The notes: generated from the letters alone by a model not told the origin. A stretch of 64,000 nucleotides of DNA from Pseudomonas sp. 8AS (GCF_902506505.1 NZ_LR733406.1:2690228-2754227); one strand, 5' to 3'. Counted from the stretch's first letter, positions 17,129 to 25,840 are shown. Numbers and translations: made by a program.

Positions 17129-18097
17129 ATGGCTCATCAAATCGAACAAATGGCTTACGTTGGCGCTACTCCGTGGCACGGCCTGGGCAACAACCTGCCG
17201 CAGAAACAGCCCATTGAAGTCTGGCAACGTGAAGCCGGTATGGACTGGCAGATCCTGGAAAGCCCCGTGCATTTCAAGTCAGACGCCATCGGCCATCTGG
17301 GCGCAATCCATTCTTTCCCCGAACAGAAGGTGCTCTACCGTTCGGACACCAAGGCACCGCTGTCGGTGGTCTCGCAGCGTTACCACACCGTCCAGCCTCG
17401 TGAGGTGCTGGAGTTTTACCGCGACCTGACCGAGGTATCCGGCTACGAGCTGGAAACCGCTGGCGTGCTCAAGGGTGGTCGCAAGTTCTGGGCGCTGGCG
17501 CGAACCGGACAGGGCGCTGCGCTCAAGGGCAACGACCAGGTGAACGGCTACCTGCTGCTGGCCACTTCCTGTGACGGCACCCTGGCTACCACAGCAACGC
17601 CCACCACCATTCGTGTGGTCTGCAACAACACGTTGACCATCGCTTTGGACGGCCACAGCCGTGCGATCAAGGTGCCGCATAGCACCCGCTTCGACGGCGA
17701 TCTGGTCAAGAAGCAGCTCGGTATCGCCGTCTCGCAATGGGATGACTTCATGTACCGCATGCGCCACCTGGCTGAACGCAAGGTGCAGTGGCATGAAGCA
17801 CTGGGCTTCTTCATGAACGTGATGTGCGAGACAAGCCCGACCGGCGCACTACCGGAGCAACTGCCCAACGAGCGCGCCCTGCGCAAAGTGCAGGAGCTGT
17901 ACGAAGGCCGTGGTCGCGGTAGCCAGCTGGACTCGGCACGCGGCACCGCCTGGGGCCTGCTCAATGCCGTGACCGAGTACGTCGATCACGAACGCCGGGC
18001 ACGCAGCACGGAGTACCGCCTCGATTCAGCCTGGTTCGGCCAGGGTGCCCAGATCAAACAGCGCGCATTGGATACAGCCCTGCAATTGGTCGCCTGA
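17129..18097 (+). CDS. DUF932 phage/plasmid-like protein
   Basis: This 322-residue protein belongs to DUF932 (phage/plasmid-like protein TIGR03299). Its opening MAHQIEQMAYVGATPWHGLG and a central LATSCDGTLATTATPTTIRV with the VVCNNTL motif are characteristic. The ATG at 17129 follows AAAGGAAA. The family is common on conjugative elements and plasmids near recombination genes. No biochemical role is established. A terminator-like hairpin follows at 18117. Confidence 0.88.
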   Translation: MAHQIEQMAYVGATPWHGLGNNLPQKQPIEVWQREAGMDWQILESPVHFKSDAIGHLGAIHSFPEQKVLYRSDTKAPLSVVSQRYHTVQPREVLEFYRDLTEVSGYELETAGVLKGGRKFWALARTGQGAALKGNDQVNGYLLLATSCDGTLATTATPTTIRVVCNNTLTIALDGHSRAIKVPHSTRFDGDLVKKQLGIAVSQWDDFMYRMRHLAERKVQWHEALGFFMNVMCETSPTGALPEQLPNERALRKVQELYEGRGRGSQLDSARGTAWGLLNAVTEYVDHERRARSTEYRLDSAWFGQGAQIKQRALDTALQLVA

Positions 18098-18116
18098 CCT
18101 TTTACCCACCCCATAA

Positions 18117-18146
18117 CGCCCGACCCGCTTTGTTGCAGGTCGGGCG
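18117..18146 (+). terminator. Terminator-like hairpin between DUF932 and yqaJ genes
   Basis: The arms CGCCCGACC (18117-18125) and GGTCGGGCG (18138-18146) are exact complements with a 12-base loop, followed by TTTCTATTT. It probably attenuates or ends the DUF932 transcript. Confidence 0.7.
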
Positions 18147-18171
18147 TTTCTATTTCTGCAAGGTGAACGCT

Positions 18172-19176
18172 ATGAAAGCTACTTCATTGAATCGCAGCAC
18201 CAGCAAAGCCCGTCCGGCCCTGCGCCTGGTCAGCACCAAGGAGCTCCCGCGCGAGGACTGGCTGCAGATCCGCAAGCAAGGTATCGGCAGTTCGGACGCG
18301 GCGGCAGCAGTCGGTCTGAACCCGTACAAGTCGCAACTGGAGCTGTGGATGGAAAAGACGGGGCGTGATGCCGGCATGCCGAAGGCTGATCCTCAGGATG
18401 AGGAAAGCCCGATGTACTGGGGCAACGTGCTGGAGCCTATCGTGGCCTGGCATTACAGCAAGCGCACCAAGAACAAGGTACGGCGCATCAATGCCGTACT
18501 GCAGCATCCGGATCCGGAGCTGCCTTGGATGCTGGCCAACATCGACCGCGAGGTGATCGGGGCCGACGATGTGCAGATCCTCGAATGCAAGACAGCCGGC
18601 ATAAACGGGGCACGCCTCTGGAAGGAGGGCGTGCCGGAGTATGTGCAGTTGCAGGTGATGCACCAGCTCGCCGTTACCGGCAAGCAGGCTGCTGATGTGG
18701 CCGTGCTGCTCGGCGGTCAAACGCTGGAGATCCATCGCATCGAACGAGACGAGCAGATGATTGCTCGCCTGATCGAGCTGGAGCGCAAGTTCTGGCACTA
18801 CGTGGAAACCGACACGCCACCACCGGCTGATGGCACGGCTTCGGCTGAGTCTGCGCTGCGCTGCCTCTACCCGGAGGACAACGGCCTGACCGTCGACTTC
18901 AGCAGCCATGCCGGACTGGCCGCTGCCTTCATCGAGCTCAAGGCCATTCGCCAGTCGATTGCCGACAAGGAAAAGCGCGAGGCCGAACTCAAGCAGATGC
19001 TGCAGCAGGCCATGGGTGATGCCAGTCGGGCGGAGTTTTCCAGCGGCTATGTCAGCTGGCGCAAAGCGAAGGACAGCATCGGCCTCGATGTCGCTCAGTT
19101 GCTCCAGGACAAGCCCTACCTACAGGCCAAGTACCCACTGCTGAAACCGGGTGCGCGGCGCTTTCTGGTCGGCTGA
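18172..19176 (+). CDS. YqaJ-family viral recombinase exonuclease
   Basis: This 334-residue protein has the lambda-exonuclease-like PD-(D/E)XK fold of YqaJ proteins. KQGIGSSDAAAAVGLNPY holds the opening motif. YWGNVLEPIVAW contributes a metal-binding Glu, and DDVQILECKT contributes the Asp and the Glu-x-Lys pair. The C-terminal third is a helical extension. The ATG at 18172 begins MKATSLNRS. Family members resect double-strand ends for single-strand annealing recombination, usually with an annealing partner. No RecT-like gene is visible nearby. Confidence 0.9.
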   Translation: MKATSLNRSTSKARPALRLVSTKELPREDWLQIRKQGIGSSDAAAAVGLNPYKSQLELWMEKTGRDAGMPKADPQDEESPMYWGNVLEPIVAWHYSKRTKNKVRRINAVLQHPDPELPWMLANIDREVIGADDVQILECKTAGINGARLWKEGVPEYVQLQVMHQLAVTGKQAADVAVLLGGQTLEIHRIERDEQMIARLIELERKFWHYVETDTPPPADGTASAESALRCLYPEDNGLTVDFSSHAGLAAAFIELKAIRQSIADKEKREAELKQMLQQAMGDASRAEFSSGYVSWRKAKDSIGLDVAQLLQDKPYLQAKYPLLKPGARRFLVG

Positions 19177-19258
19177 AACCAACCTCATTCATCCCCTTTG
19201 GTCAGCCCATGCAGTTCGCACTGCGTGGCTGGCTTTTTTCATTTCCAGGAGCGCCACC

Positions 19259-20203
19259 ATGCTCAAAGGTCTGGCTATCACTCCGCCGGTACTCGGGCGG
19301 ATTTCCATCGGCAAGGTCATCGAGAAGAACGGCAAACGGCTTCCGGAGAAGGATGACCAGTTCACCATCACATCCCAGGTACAAGGCAAGGACGGCTGGC
19401 TGTTGCACCCGCTCAATGACGAGCTGCGTCAGGGCAAGGGCGACAAGCTGCGCAGCATTCCGGTACGCCTGCTGTTCAACGAGCCGGAGCTGAATTTCCG
19501 AGCCGACTACACGCTGTTCGACCGGCAATCGGGCCGACCTGTTTGCGTCGGCAATGGCGAGACCTGCAAGCGGGTTACCCAGGACGGCATGCAGTCGTTG
19601 CCTTGTCCTTCACCGGATGCCTGTCCGCTGGCCAGAGGCGGTGCCTGCAAGCCCTACGGCCGACTGAACGTGATCATTGGTGATGAGGATCCGCTGGGCA
19701 GCTTCGTGTTCCGCACCACCGGCTTCAACAGCATCCGCACTCTGGCGGCTCGCCTGCATTACTTCCAGGCCATTTCAGGCAACCGCCTGGCCTGCCTGCC
19801 GCTGGAACTGCGTCTGCGTGGTAAGTCGACACGCCAGAGCCATGGCACGCCGATCTTTTACGCCGACCTGACGGTAAGAAGCGGCATGGACATGGCGGAG
19901 GCATTAGTAACTGCCAGTGAACTCGACTCACGGCGTCAGGCTGCAGGCTTCGATCAAGCCGCTTTGGATGAGACAGCACGACGTGGCTTTGGCAACGGTG
20001 CGTTCGAAGACAGCGAGGAGGATGCAAGCGCCATCGTCGAAGAATTCTACCCCGAGGGTGAAGCACCTGCAGCAGCGCACACCGCTTCACTCCACCCCAC
20101 CAAACCCAGCCTGGCTGAAAAGCTCGATGCACAGGCTGCTCGTCAAACCCCACCCACAGACCAAGGAGGCCGCCATGCGCCTGCACAAGCTGAAAGCCAG
20201 TGA
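19259..20203 (+). CDS. Recombination directionality factor-like (gp3) protein
   Basis: This 314-residue protein is of the type often annotated as hydrolase or metal-binding protein on integrative elements, and it resembles the gp3 recombination directionality factor family. A cysteine cluster around residues 100-140 (CVGNGETC, then CPSPDACP, then ACKPYGRL) could bind metal. The C-terminal 80 residues are acidic and low in complexity. The ATG at 19259 follows CCAGGAG. It overlaps the start of radC. A role in element excision is inferred from family and context only. Confidence 0.7.
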   Translation: MLKGLAITPPVLGRISIGKVIEKNGKRLPEKDDQFTITSQVQGKDGWLLHPLNDELRQGKGDKLRSIPVRLLFNEPELNFRADYTLFDRQSGRPVCVGNGETCKRVTQDGMQSLPCPSPDACPLARGGACKPYGRLNVIIGDEDPLGSFVFRTTGFNSIRTLAARLHYFQAISGNRLACLPLELRLRGKSTRQSHGTPIFYADLTVRSGMDMAEALVTASELDSRRQAAGFDQAALDETARRGFGNGAFEDSEEDASAIVEEFYPEGEAPAAAHTASLHPTKPSLAEKLDAQAARQTPPTDQGGRHAPAQAESQ

Positions 20204-20672
20204 CACGACCGGCACCTACCTGGTCGATTCGCCGGTGACGGAAAACGACATCCTGCAGATGGCCAAGCAACTGGCCAGCCTGCGTCTGCGCAAAGGCCGT
20301 GAACTGACTTCACCGAAGGAAGTGTTCAGCCACCTGCAAGCACTGCTGGTCGGATACGAGCATGAAGTGTTCGCACTGCTCATGCTCGATAGCAGGCACC
20401 GGGTGATCGCATTTGAGGAGGTGTTTCGAGGGACCCTAGATAGCGCCAGCGTCTACCCACGGGAAGTCGTGAAGATCGCCTTGGAACACAACGCAGCCGC
20501 AATCATCCTGGTGCACAACCACCCCTCAGGTGATCCCGAGCCCAGCCAGGCGGATCGCAATCTCACCACGAAACTGCAGGACGCACTGAATCTGGTCGGA
20601 GTCAGAACGCTCGATCACGTTGTGGTAGGCCAGGAGGATTGCGTGTCGTTGGCTGAGCGCGGCTACCTGTAA
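20175..20672 (+). CDS. radC: RadC-family JAB domain protein
   Basis: The 165-residue protein contains the JAMM/MPN+ motif as HNHPSGDPEPSQAD with a preceding glutamate, the usual zinc site of RadC domains. It lacks the N-terminal helix-hairpin-helix region of chromosomal RadC (about 220 residues), as is usual for island copies. The ATG at 20175 follows AAGGAGG and overlaps the end of the preceding gene. A DNA repair role for RadC is doubtful. Island copies travel with recombination genes and may assist mobility. Confidence 0.92.
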   Translation: MRLHKLKASDTTGTYLVDSPVTENDILQMAKQLASLRLRKGRELTSPKEVFSHLQALLVGYEHEVFALLMLDSRHRVIAFEEVFRGTLDSASVYPREVVKIALEHNAAAIILVHNHPSGDPEPSQADRNLTTKLQDALNLVGVRTLDHVVVGQEDCVSLAERGYL

Positions 20673-20682
20673 GGAGGTGCCA

Positions 20683-20856
20683 ATGAAACTGCTGTTACGG
20701 ACTGTTGCCTCGGCATTCATGTTTGCCGGGATCTTGGCCGGTTGTCTGGCGATATTGCTGCTGGTGATTCTGATGGTGCGCTTTCCACCATTGCTGATTG
20801 CCGTGGTGTTGGCGTGCTGGATCTACCGGAAGCAGAAAGTAAGAATGAACCCTTGA
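20683..20856 (+). CDS. 57-residue membrane protein after radC
   Basis: A small frame begins ten bases after the radC stop with a strong ribosome binding site AAGGAGG overlapping that stop. The product has two hydrophobic stretches, residues about 10-32 and 35-47, then a basic tail (YRKQKVRMNP). The tight coupling to radC and the good start signal argue that it is real. Its role is unknown. Confidence 0.6.
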   Translation: MKLLLRTVASAFMFAGILAGCLAILLLVILMVRFPPLLIAVVLACWIYRKQKVRMNP

Positions 20857-20925
20857 ACGGTGAGCCAGCGTGGGTAGTCGAAAGACTGCCTGCAATGGCT
20901 CCCACTTTTTCTTTTGCCCTGGTAG

Positions 20926-21207
20926 CTAACGCTTACCTGCTGCCTTGTAAGCTGCACTTCGTTCACGCTTGCCCACTGCGACCACCATCACAACCACCCG
21001 ATCATCTTCGACCCGATAGACCAATCGATAGCCTGCTGTTCGGAGCTTGATCTTGTAGTGCCCAGGCAGATCCCTGAGGGCATCAGCCTGTACCTTTGGT
21101 GCTTCCAGCCGCTCACGCAGTTTTTTCTTTGCCTGCTCACGCACCGTATGACCCAGCTTCTCCCATTCCTTCAGCGCTGAGGGCAGGAATTCGAGCTTAT
21201 AGGTCAT
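20926..21207 (-). CDS. RelE/StbE-type toxin
   Basis: The 93-residue protein is a RelE-superfamily mRNA interferase. It opens MTYKLEFLPSALKEWEKL, carries a DLPGHYKIKLRTAGYRLVY core and ends VVVMVVAVGKRERSAAYK. It closely resembles StbE of plasmid R485-type stability systems. The start lies inside the antitoxin gene (11-base overlap), so the two are translationally coupled. It is expected to cleave ribosome-bound mRNA when free of antitoxin and so to stabilise the island. Confidence 0.92.
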   Translation of the reverse strand: MTYKLEFLPSALKEWEKLGHTVREQAKKKLRERLEAPKVQADALRDLPGHYKIKLRTAGYRLVYRVEDDRVVVMVVAVGKRERSAAYKAAGKR

Positions 21208-21442
21208 CCAGGTTTACCGGCACACCCTTCTCACCGGAGCGTGCGTTAACGACATCGATCAGATCCAGATCGTCCAGACGGTCCAGCATCTGCTCGTACA
21301 GCTCGGCGGGCACCATGTACCCCATCACACGGTTATGATTGAGAACGGCGACCGGCATGCCACCGGCACCCGCCATGACACCGGTGGGGTTTTTCTTCAG
21401 CTCAGAAACGCTCACGGCAACGTCAGCCAAAACACTCTGCAT
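21197..21442 (-). CDS. StbD/Phd-type antitoxin
   Basis: The 81-residue protein has the Phd/YefM-like DNA-binding N-terminus (VSVSELKKNPTGVM, then VAVLNHNRVMGYMVP) and an acidic C-terminal toxin-neutralising region. It closely resembles StbD. GGAGC lies eight bases before the ATG. Two AAGACC copies spaced 13 bp apart upstream (21460-21480) may be the autoregulatory operator; that is a guess. It precedes and overlaps the toxin gene. Confidence 0.92.
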   Translation of the reverse strand: MQSVLADVAVSVSELKKNPTGVMAGAGGMPVAVLNHNRVMGYMVPAELYEQMLDRLDDLDLIDVVNARSGEKGVPVNLDDL

Positions 21443-21627
21443 ACCATAGCTCCTTTTTTAGGTCTTTATTTTGGTCTTAGGGTGCATAGCATAGCAAGAC
21501 ATCCCCATGGGCAATCTTCCGAATGGCAGGATGCGTCCAATTTTGAACATCCGCCAATCTGACAGCACCGACTGCCCTTAGGCCTTTCATCCAGCTGTAA
21601 GCCCATGGGGATTGTGCTGACCGCTTG

Positions 21628-22332
21628 CTACCCCCGACTGGTATCGAAACTCCGCTGACGGTCACCATAGTGCTTGGTCGCTTTCTTACACAGGTAGCTG
21701 GCTCGGAAGAAAAGTTCAGGGAGCTCATCAGCCTTATCTCGACGGATTTCTCGATTGATAAAGTACTCAGGGTTCGGTGGTTTGTTAACCAATCCCCTAA
21801 CCTGATCGACTGATAATCCAAGTACACTTGCCCAAGACTCTTCAATTCGTCTAAACATATTGATCTTTTCCGATCGTAATAAGCCTAATTTGTAGTATGC
21901 GTCGCGATTTAAAAGAATCAACAGATGATAGTGGAGTCTACCTCCCTGGCCGATCTCTCTCGACCAGACGTACCGCACTTTGCAACCACGTGAGTAGCCG
22001 CGCTCAGCCACCCGATTCTGGTGGTACTTGATCTTTTTTGTGAACGATTCAAAGAACTTGGTTATGACCTTGTTCGTGTATGCGTAGTCAGGTAGTTTAA
22101 TTTTTTTAGGTACGTAAAGATCCACTCTGAAAGCCAGGACTCTCGGGTAATCAGTCAGCGCCAAGTCGATAGTATGCTTGAGGGCGGAGAGGCTCTCTCG
22201 AATCAAAGGCCCCTTGTCACGCATTAGTTGGAAGCCTTCAAATGTGTCATCGTAGTGCAGGTGGAGGTTTTTATTATCAGGGTGTCTGAGTGGGTGGTGC
22301 TGTAAGGTATTAGTGTTGTTGAGCATGGTCAT
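21628..22332 (-). CDS. Inovirus-type Gp2 / YagK-YfjJ replication-like protein
   Basis: The 234-residue protein resembles the inovirus Gp2 / YagK-YfjJ C-terminal family. The HUH metal-binding motif is GRLHYHLLI (His-Tyr-His), and a C-terminal SYLCKKATKHYGDR holds a tyrosine pair suited to nicking. HUH proteins start rolling-circle replication. The gene is AT-rich and flanked by AT-rich non-coding DNA, between the toxin-antitoxin pair and the integrase. Whether it is active or a residue of an inovirus-like or satellite element is unknown. An ATG two codons downstream is an alternative start. Confidence 0.75.
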   Translation of the reverse strand: MTMLNNTNTLQHHPLRHPDNKNLHLHYDDTFEGFQLMRDKGPLIRESLSALKHTIDLALTDYPRVLAFRVDLYVPKKIKLPDYAYTNKVITKFFESFTKKIKYHQNRVAERGYSRGCKVRYVWSREIGQGGRLHYHLLILLNRDAYYKLGLLRSEKINMFRRIEESWASVLGLSVDQVRGLVNKPPNPEYFINREIRRDKADELPELFFRASYLCKKATKHYGDRQRSFDTSRG

Positions 22333-22626
22333 GAGCTCTATAGTTTAACTCATACTCAATAGGTGATTATTGATTTAAAAAATATTCAATGGGTTGGATT
22401 GAGATCGGTCAATTGTGTTGTTGGGTTTTGGTGTTGTAAGGGAGTAGTAATAAACATAATACTTGTGCCGCAATGTGTGGCGTTTGAATTGCGCGGTATT
22501 GCCTTGTGTTTTTAATGTAAAGTAAAAGTATTTTCATGATTTTAACTCCGCGTTTAATTTCGGAATTAAATTATCTGCGCTAAGGGCTTTTTGGGGTTGG
22601 GGTGTCCTTGTAAAGCTAAGTATTAG
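22333..22626. other. AT-rich intergenic region between Gp2-like and integrase genes
   Basis: About 290 bp of AT-rich sequence. It contains two small inverted repeats (TTTAATT, four bases, AATTAAA near 22551-22568, and AGCTA, five bases, TAGCT near 22615) and presumably the promoter of the Gp2-like gene. I see no gene here. Confidence 0.5.
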
Positions 22627-23973
22627 CTACGTAGTATGGACAACTTTTTCCAGGTATTGACCAAGAGCTAACCAAGCTTCTGCCATTTCCTTGCTATAGC
22701 TGTGGCGTTGGTAGATTCGTTTAACTTTATTTTCCTCGGTATGGTTGAGGCAGCGCTCCGCCACTTCTGGTAATACGCCGAGCGCCGTCATGATCGTGGC
22801 CCCAGTTCGCCTAAGATCATGAGGAGTCCACTTTCCACCAGGGAGTAGCAGCGCCTGAGCATTCGCGCTTCTATTGCTCAGAGTCCCCTGACCAGGCATG
22901 CGTTGCCGATCACCAAGTTGTTTGGTTACTGTCTTTGAACAGACTGGTCCGCTGTTTTGGACGTTGGGATAGCACCACTCACTAGCAGTAGTGAATGCCC
23001 TGACTCTTTTGAACTGTTTGATGGCGAAAGGTGAGAGGGTTACGTTGTGGGCCTTGCCATTCTTGCTGTGATCGGCGGGGATGTGCCAGTTTGCTTTTTC
23101 AAGATCGACGTTTTCCCATCGAGCGTTCAGCAGCTCACCAATGCGGCAGCAGGTCGATAAAGCAATCCAGATTGCAGCTTCTGAGGATGGAAGCAGGCCA
23201 GCCTCAGGGGCGAGCTTTGCTAATGTGCGGATTTCCTCTTCGCTCAAAACGCGATCACGCTCGACCTCTTTGCCGCCTATCTTGGCTTTGCGAATGCTCG
23301 AAGTGGGGTCGTGATCAATTAGGTCACGATCTACTGCGAACCTGAACATTTGTCGCATCAGACTGAAAATCATCTTCGCCATGCGATTAACGCCACGCGA
23401 AAGCAACGCATCAGTAACTTCTGTGATGTGACCTTTTTTCACGTCTTCGACTGCCAGCTTGCCGAGATAAGGCAAGACATCCTTTTCGAACATTCGGCGA
23501 ACTTCTGCGCCGCCATCCTTGCGGTTGATTAAGTCGACCTTGGCCCAGTGCTCGAACAAATGCTGGACGGTTTTTCTGGCTGCTTGTCGGGATTTGGCTT
23601 CCTCCAGTGCTGCTTGCTCCGCAGCAATCCGTGCAAGTTCTGCGTCGCGCGCAGCCACACGAGCAGCTTCCTCGGCTTCCAGATGCTCCTTCAAATCCCT
23701 GACTCCAGACTTATGGAGTCCTGCAAGCTCCTTCGCTCGCTGTCCTGCTTCTGCCAGGGTCATTGTGCCTTCGCTACCATCGCGGCTGTAGGTACCTATG
23801 GGGAAGGTGATGCGTTCACTGCTGCTATTTGTGTAGCGGAAATAAAAGAGTCGCTCGCCGCTGGGGGTTATTCGAGCTACCAGACTGCCATGCCCCCAGA
23901 TGGCGACTTCGCTGAGCCACTTGTCGCTTGCGCCAGGTTTGGCCGTCATCTGGCGGTCTGTAATCTTGGCCAT
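22627..23973 (-). CDS. Tyrosine recombinase / island integrase
   Basis: This 448-residue phage-type integrase carries the catalytic set: STCCRIGELLNARW with the first Arg, TPHDLRRTGAT with His and the second Arg, the later CLNHT histidine, and the nucleophile Tyr421 in RIYQRHSY. A coiled-coil-like, Ala/Glu-rich segment occupies roughly residues 80-135, between the arm-binding and core-binding domains. The ATG at 23973 (MAKITD) is chosen because the frame upstream runs through the short direct repeats at 23989-24041. It lies next to the tRNA-Pro fragment and is the expected driver of integration there. Confidence 0.95.
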   Translation of the reverse strand: MAKITDRQMTAKPGASDKWLSEVAIWGHGSLVARITPSGERLFYFRYTNSSSERITFPIGTYSRDGSEGTMTLAEAGQRAKELAGLHKSGVRDLKEHLEAEEAARVAARDAELARIAAEQAALEEAKSRQAARKTVQHLFEHWAKVDLINRKDGGAEVRRMFEKDVLPYLGKLAVEDVKKGHITEVTDALLSRGVNRMAKMIFSLMRQMFRFAVDRDLIDHDPTSSIRKAKIGGKEVERDRVLSEEEIRTLAKLAPEAGLLPSSEAAIWIALSTCCRIGELLNARWENVDLEKANWHIPADHSKNGKAHNVTLSPFAIKQFKRVRAFTTASEWCYPNVQNSGPVCSKTVTKQLGDRQRMPGQGTLSNRSANAQALLLPGGKWTPHDLRRTGATIMTALGVLPEVAERCLNHTEENKVKRIYQRHSYSKEMAEAWLALGQYLEKVVHTT

Positions 23974-23988
23974 TCGCTCAGTTTTCCC

Positions 23989-24041
23989 GTTGCCAATTGG
24001 TTGCCAATTGAGATTCTCTGGTTGCCAATTCGTTGCCAATT
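23989..24041. repeat. Four phased GTTGCCAATT repeats upstream of integrase
   Basis: The 10-mer GTTGCCAATT occurs exactly at 23989, 24000, 24021 and 24032. Spacings of 11, 21 and 11 bp put the copies on one face of the helix. They also form a 32-bp direct duplication (23989 and 24021). The position between the integrase start and the tRNA fragment fits arm-type integrase sites or excisionase/regulator sites. Confidence 0.8.
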
Positions 24042-24168
24042 GAGATTGGCTTTGACTGAATCGCTTCGCGCTATTTTGGACGATAAATTGGCTGCAGGCC
24101 AGTAGATTCAATGGTTTGGAGGGGGAGGGTTGGATTGGCCTGGACAAGCTCGGAAGGGTTATTACCTG

Positions 24169-24214
24169 TATGGGGTGCAAGGGGTAGAGTGTTCGAATCA
24201 CTCCGTCCCGACCA
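24169..24214 (+). tRNA. 3' fragment of tRNA-Pro(GGG), island attachment site
   Basis: The sequence holds the anticodon loop (ATGGGGT), the 3' anticodon stem GCAAG, a complete T arm (GAGTG, TTCGAAT, CACTC), the acceptor strand CGTCCCG, the discriminator A and CCA. The 5' half is absent: preceding bases do not pair. It is therefore a fragment, not a gene, and marks the right attachment site of the island. The intact tRNA-Pro should lie at the other end, outside the window. Confidence 0.8.
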
Positions 24215-24223
24215 AAAAACCCT

Positions 24224-24259
24224 AAAAAATCCAGTCACTTAGCGGTGACTGGATTTTTT
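24224..24259 (+). terminator. Terminator after the tRNA-Pro fragment
   Basis: A perfect 15-bp stem (24224-24238 with 24245-24259) with a six-base loop, ending in a run of Ts. It was probably the original terminator of the tRNA-Pro gene and so belongs to the chromosomal flank. Confidence 0.85.
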
Positions 24260-24590
24260 TATGCCTGATGGTTTTCCCCCTCTGCCCAGAATTCTGCGTT
24301 TTGGTCACCGTTAGCTCTAATCTGATTTCTCCACACCGGCCTCGTCATCGTTTTGGCCATCTTGAAGCTCTGCTAAGCCGGAGTGCCACTCAGCTAACTC
24401 TCCCAGCATGCAATGCGGCAAATCTCTCGACAGGCTTGGCAATGTTGCTCCCCATTGCCCGGCCTGATCGGGAAGGTCGGGGGTGAGTGGGGCTGCATCT
24501 ATTGATATAGCTATTAACTATCTAATCTGCCTGCTCAATAGTAGTCGTCACTACCCACCACCACTGACATGCCCCGCCTATGCTTTCACC
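24260..24590. other. Non-coding chromosomal flank after the attachment site
   Basis: About 330 bp between the tRNA terminator and the end of the patatin-like gene. The short open frames here have no protein-like composition, and I see no RNA gene or repeat. Confidence 0.5.
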
Positions 24591-25595
24591 CTACGGATGC
24601 TCGCGCTCGTACTTGTCCAGGGTGTCGCTGGCGATCTGCCGGCCGAGCATGATCAGCTCCGGCGCCTTGTGGAACTCGAAGAAGCGGCACGCGCGCTTGG
24701 GCACATTGACCAGGATGTCCGGCGGGTAGCCGGCGATCTTGTACTGGGTCAGCGAGGCCTGCATGACTTCGAAACTCTGGTTGACCAGTTCCAGCAGCGA
24801 CGCCGGGCCGACATTGCTCAGCACCCGGGAGCCGCTGGCCGACTTGGGGGCGGCCTCTGGCACGACCTTGCGGCGGGGCGTGGGCTGTTCCACCCAGGGG
24901 TTGCTCTCCACCAGCAGCTCGCCTTCCTCTTCCTCATCGACTTCGCGCTTGAAGAAGGGTAGGCGCGAGCTGAGCGAACCCATCAGCTGATCGATGCGGT
25001 TCTTAAATACCGCCGGACGCTCGATCACCGGCAGCTGGTACTGATTCTGGTTCTGCGAGTTGAGGTTGACGGCGATGATCAGGTCGCAGTGGCTGGCCAC
25101 CACCGGCACGATCGGCAGCGGGTTGAGCAGGCCGCCGTCGACCAGCATGCGGTTGCCCTGGGTGACCGGCGTGAACAGGCTGGGAATCGCCGCCGAGGCG
25201 CGCATGGCCTTGTGCAGGCAGCCTTCCTGGAACCAGATTTCCTGCTGGTTGGTCAGGTCGGCGGCCACCGCCGTGTAGGGGATCGCCAGGTCTTCGATGT
25301 CGATCTCGCCGATGAGGTCGTGGATCTTGCCGAACACCTTTTCGCCGCGGATCGCGCCGAGTCGAAAACTCACATCGAGCAGGCGCAGCACGTCGAGGTA
25401 GTCCAGGCTCTCGGTCCACTCGCGGTATTCGCGCAGTTTGCCGGCGGCGTAGATGCCGCCGACCACCGCGCCCATGGAACAGCCGGCGACGCAGCCGATT
25501 TCATAACCGCGGGCTTCCAGCTCTTCGATCACACCGATGTGCGCGTACCCGCGCGCGCCACCGGAGCCCAGTACCAGTGCGACTTTCTTGCTCAT
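24591..25595 (-). CDS. Patatin-like phospholipase / RssA-type protein
   Basis: The 334-residue protein has the patatin fold signatures: the oxyanion motif GSGGARG at residues 10-16, the nucleophile elbow GCSMG, and the DGG motif carrying the catalytic Asp (VDGGLLNP). A Glu-rich and Pro-rich insertion lies around residue 225-265. The ATG at 25595 is preferred because GGGGGA lies six bases upstream. An ATG two codons earlier has no site. It is expected to be a cytoplasmic serine acyl hydrolase of the RssA/YlbK type. The substrate is unknown. Confidence 0.9.
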   Translation of the reverse strand: MSKKVALVLGSGGARGYAHIGVIEELEARGYEIGCVAGCSMGAVVGGIYAAGKLREYREWTESLDYLDVLRLLDVSFRLGAIRGEKVFGKIHDLIGEIDIEDLAIPYTAVAADLTNQQEIWFQEGCLHKAMRASAAIPSLFTPVTQGNRMLVDGGLLNPLPIVPVVASHCDLIIAVNLNSQNQNQYQLPVIERPAVFKNRIDQLMGSLSSRLPFFKREVDEEEEGELLVESNPWVEQPTPRRKVVPEAAPKSASGSRVLSNVGPASLLELVNQSFEVMQASLTQYKIAGYPPDILVNVPKRACRFFEFHKAPELIMLGRQIASDTLDKYEREHP

Positions 25596-25840
25596 TGCCA
25601 TCCCCCATACGCCTATCCTGAACATACCTGCGCCGCAGCGCGGCGCCAAGGCGGCATTTGCTAGACTCTTCCATGGCCACCCGCCAGCCTGGCGCCCGCC
25701 GAGGATTTGCGGCACCCTGCGCGCCGGCTTTCGCCTGTACCGGTGCGCCGCCGCAGAACCTGCGGCAGCATACGGGTTGTGCGGGCACTTTTTCGCGGTG
25801 CAGTACTCCATTAGACACCAGTCGTTCAGGAGCTTTATCC

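Noticed and set aside
24169..24214. Complete tRNA gene
   Set aside because: The 5' acceptor strand and D arm are missing, so it is only a fragment left by integration.
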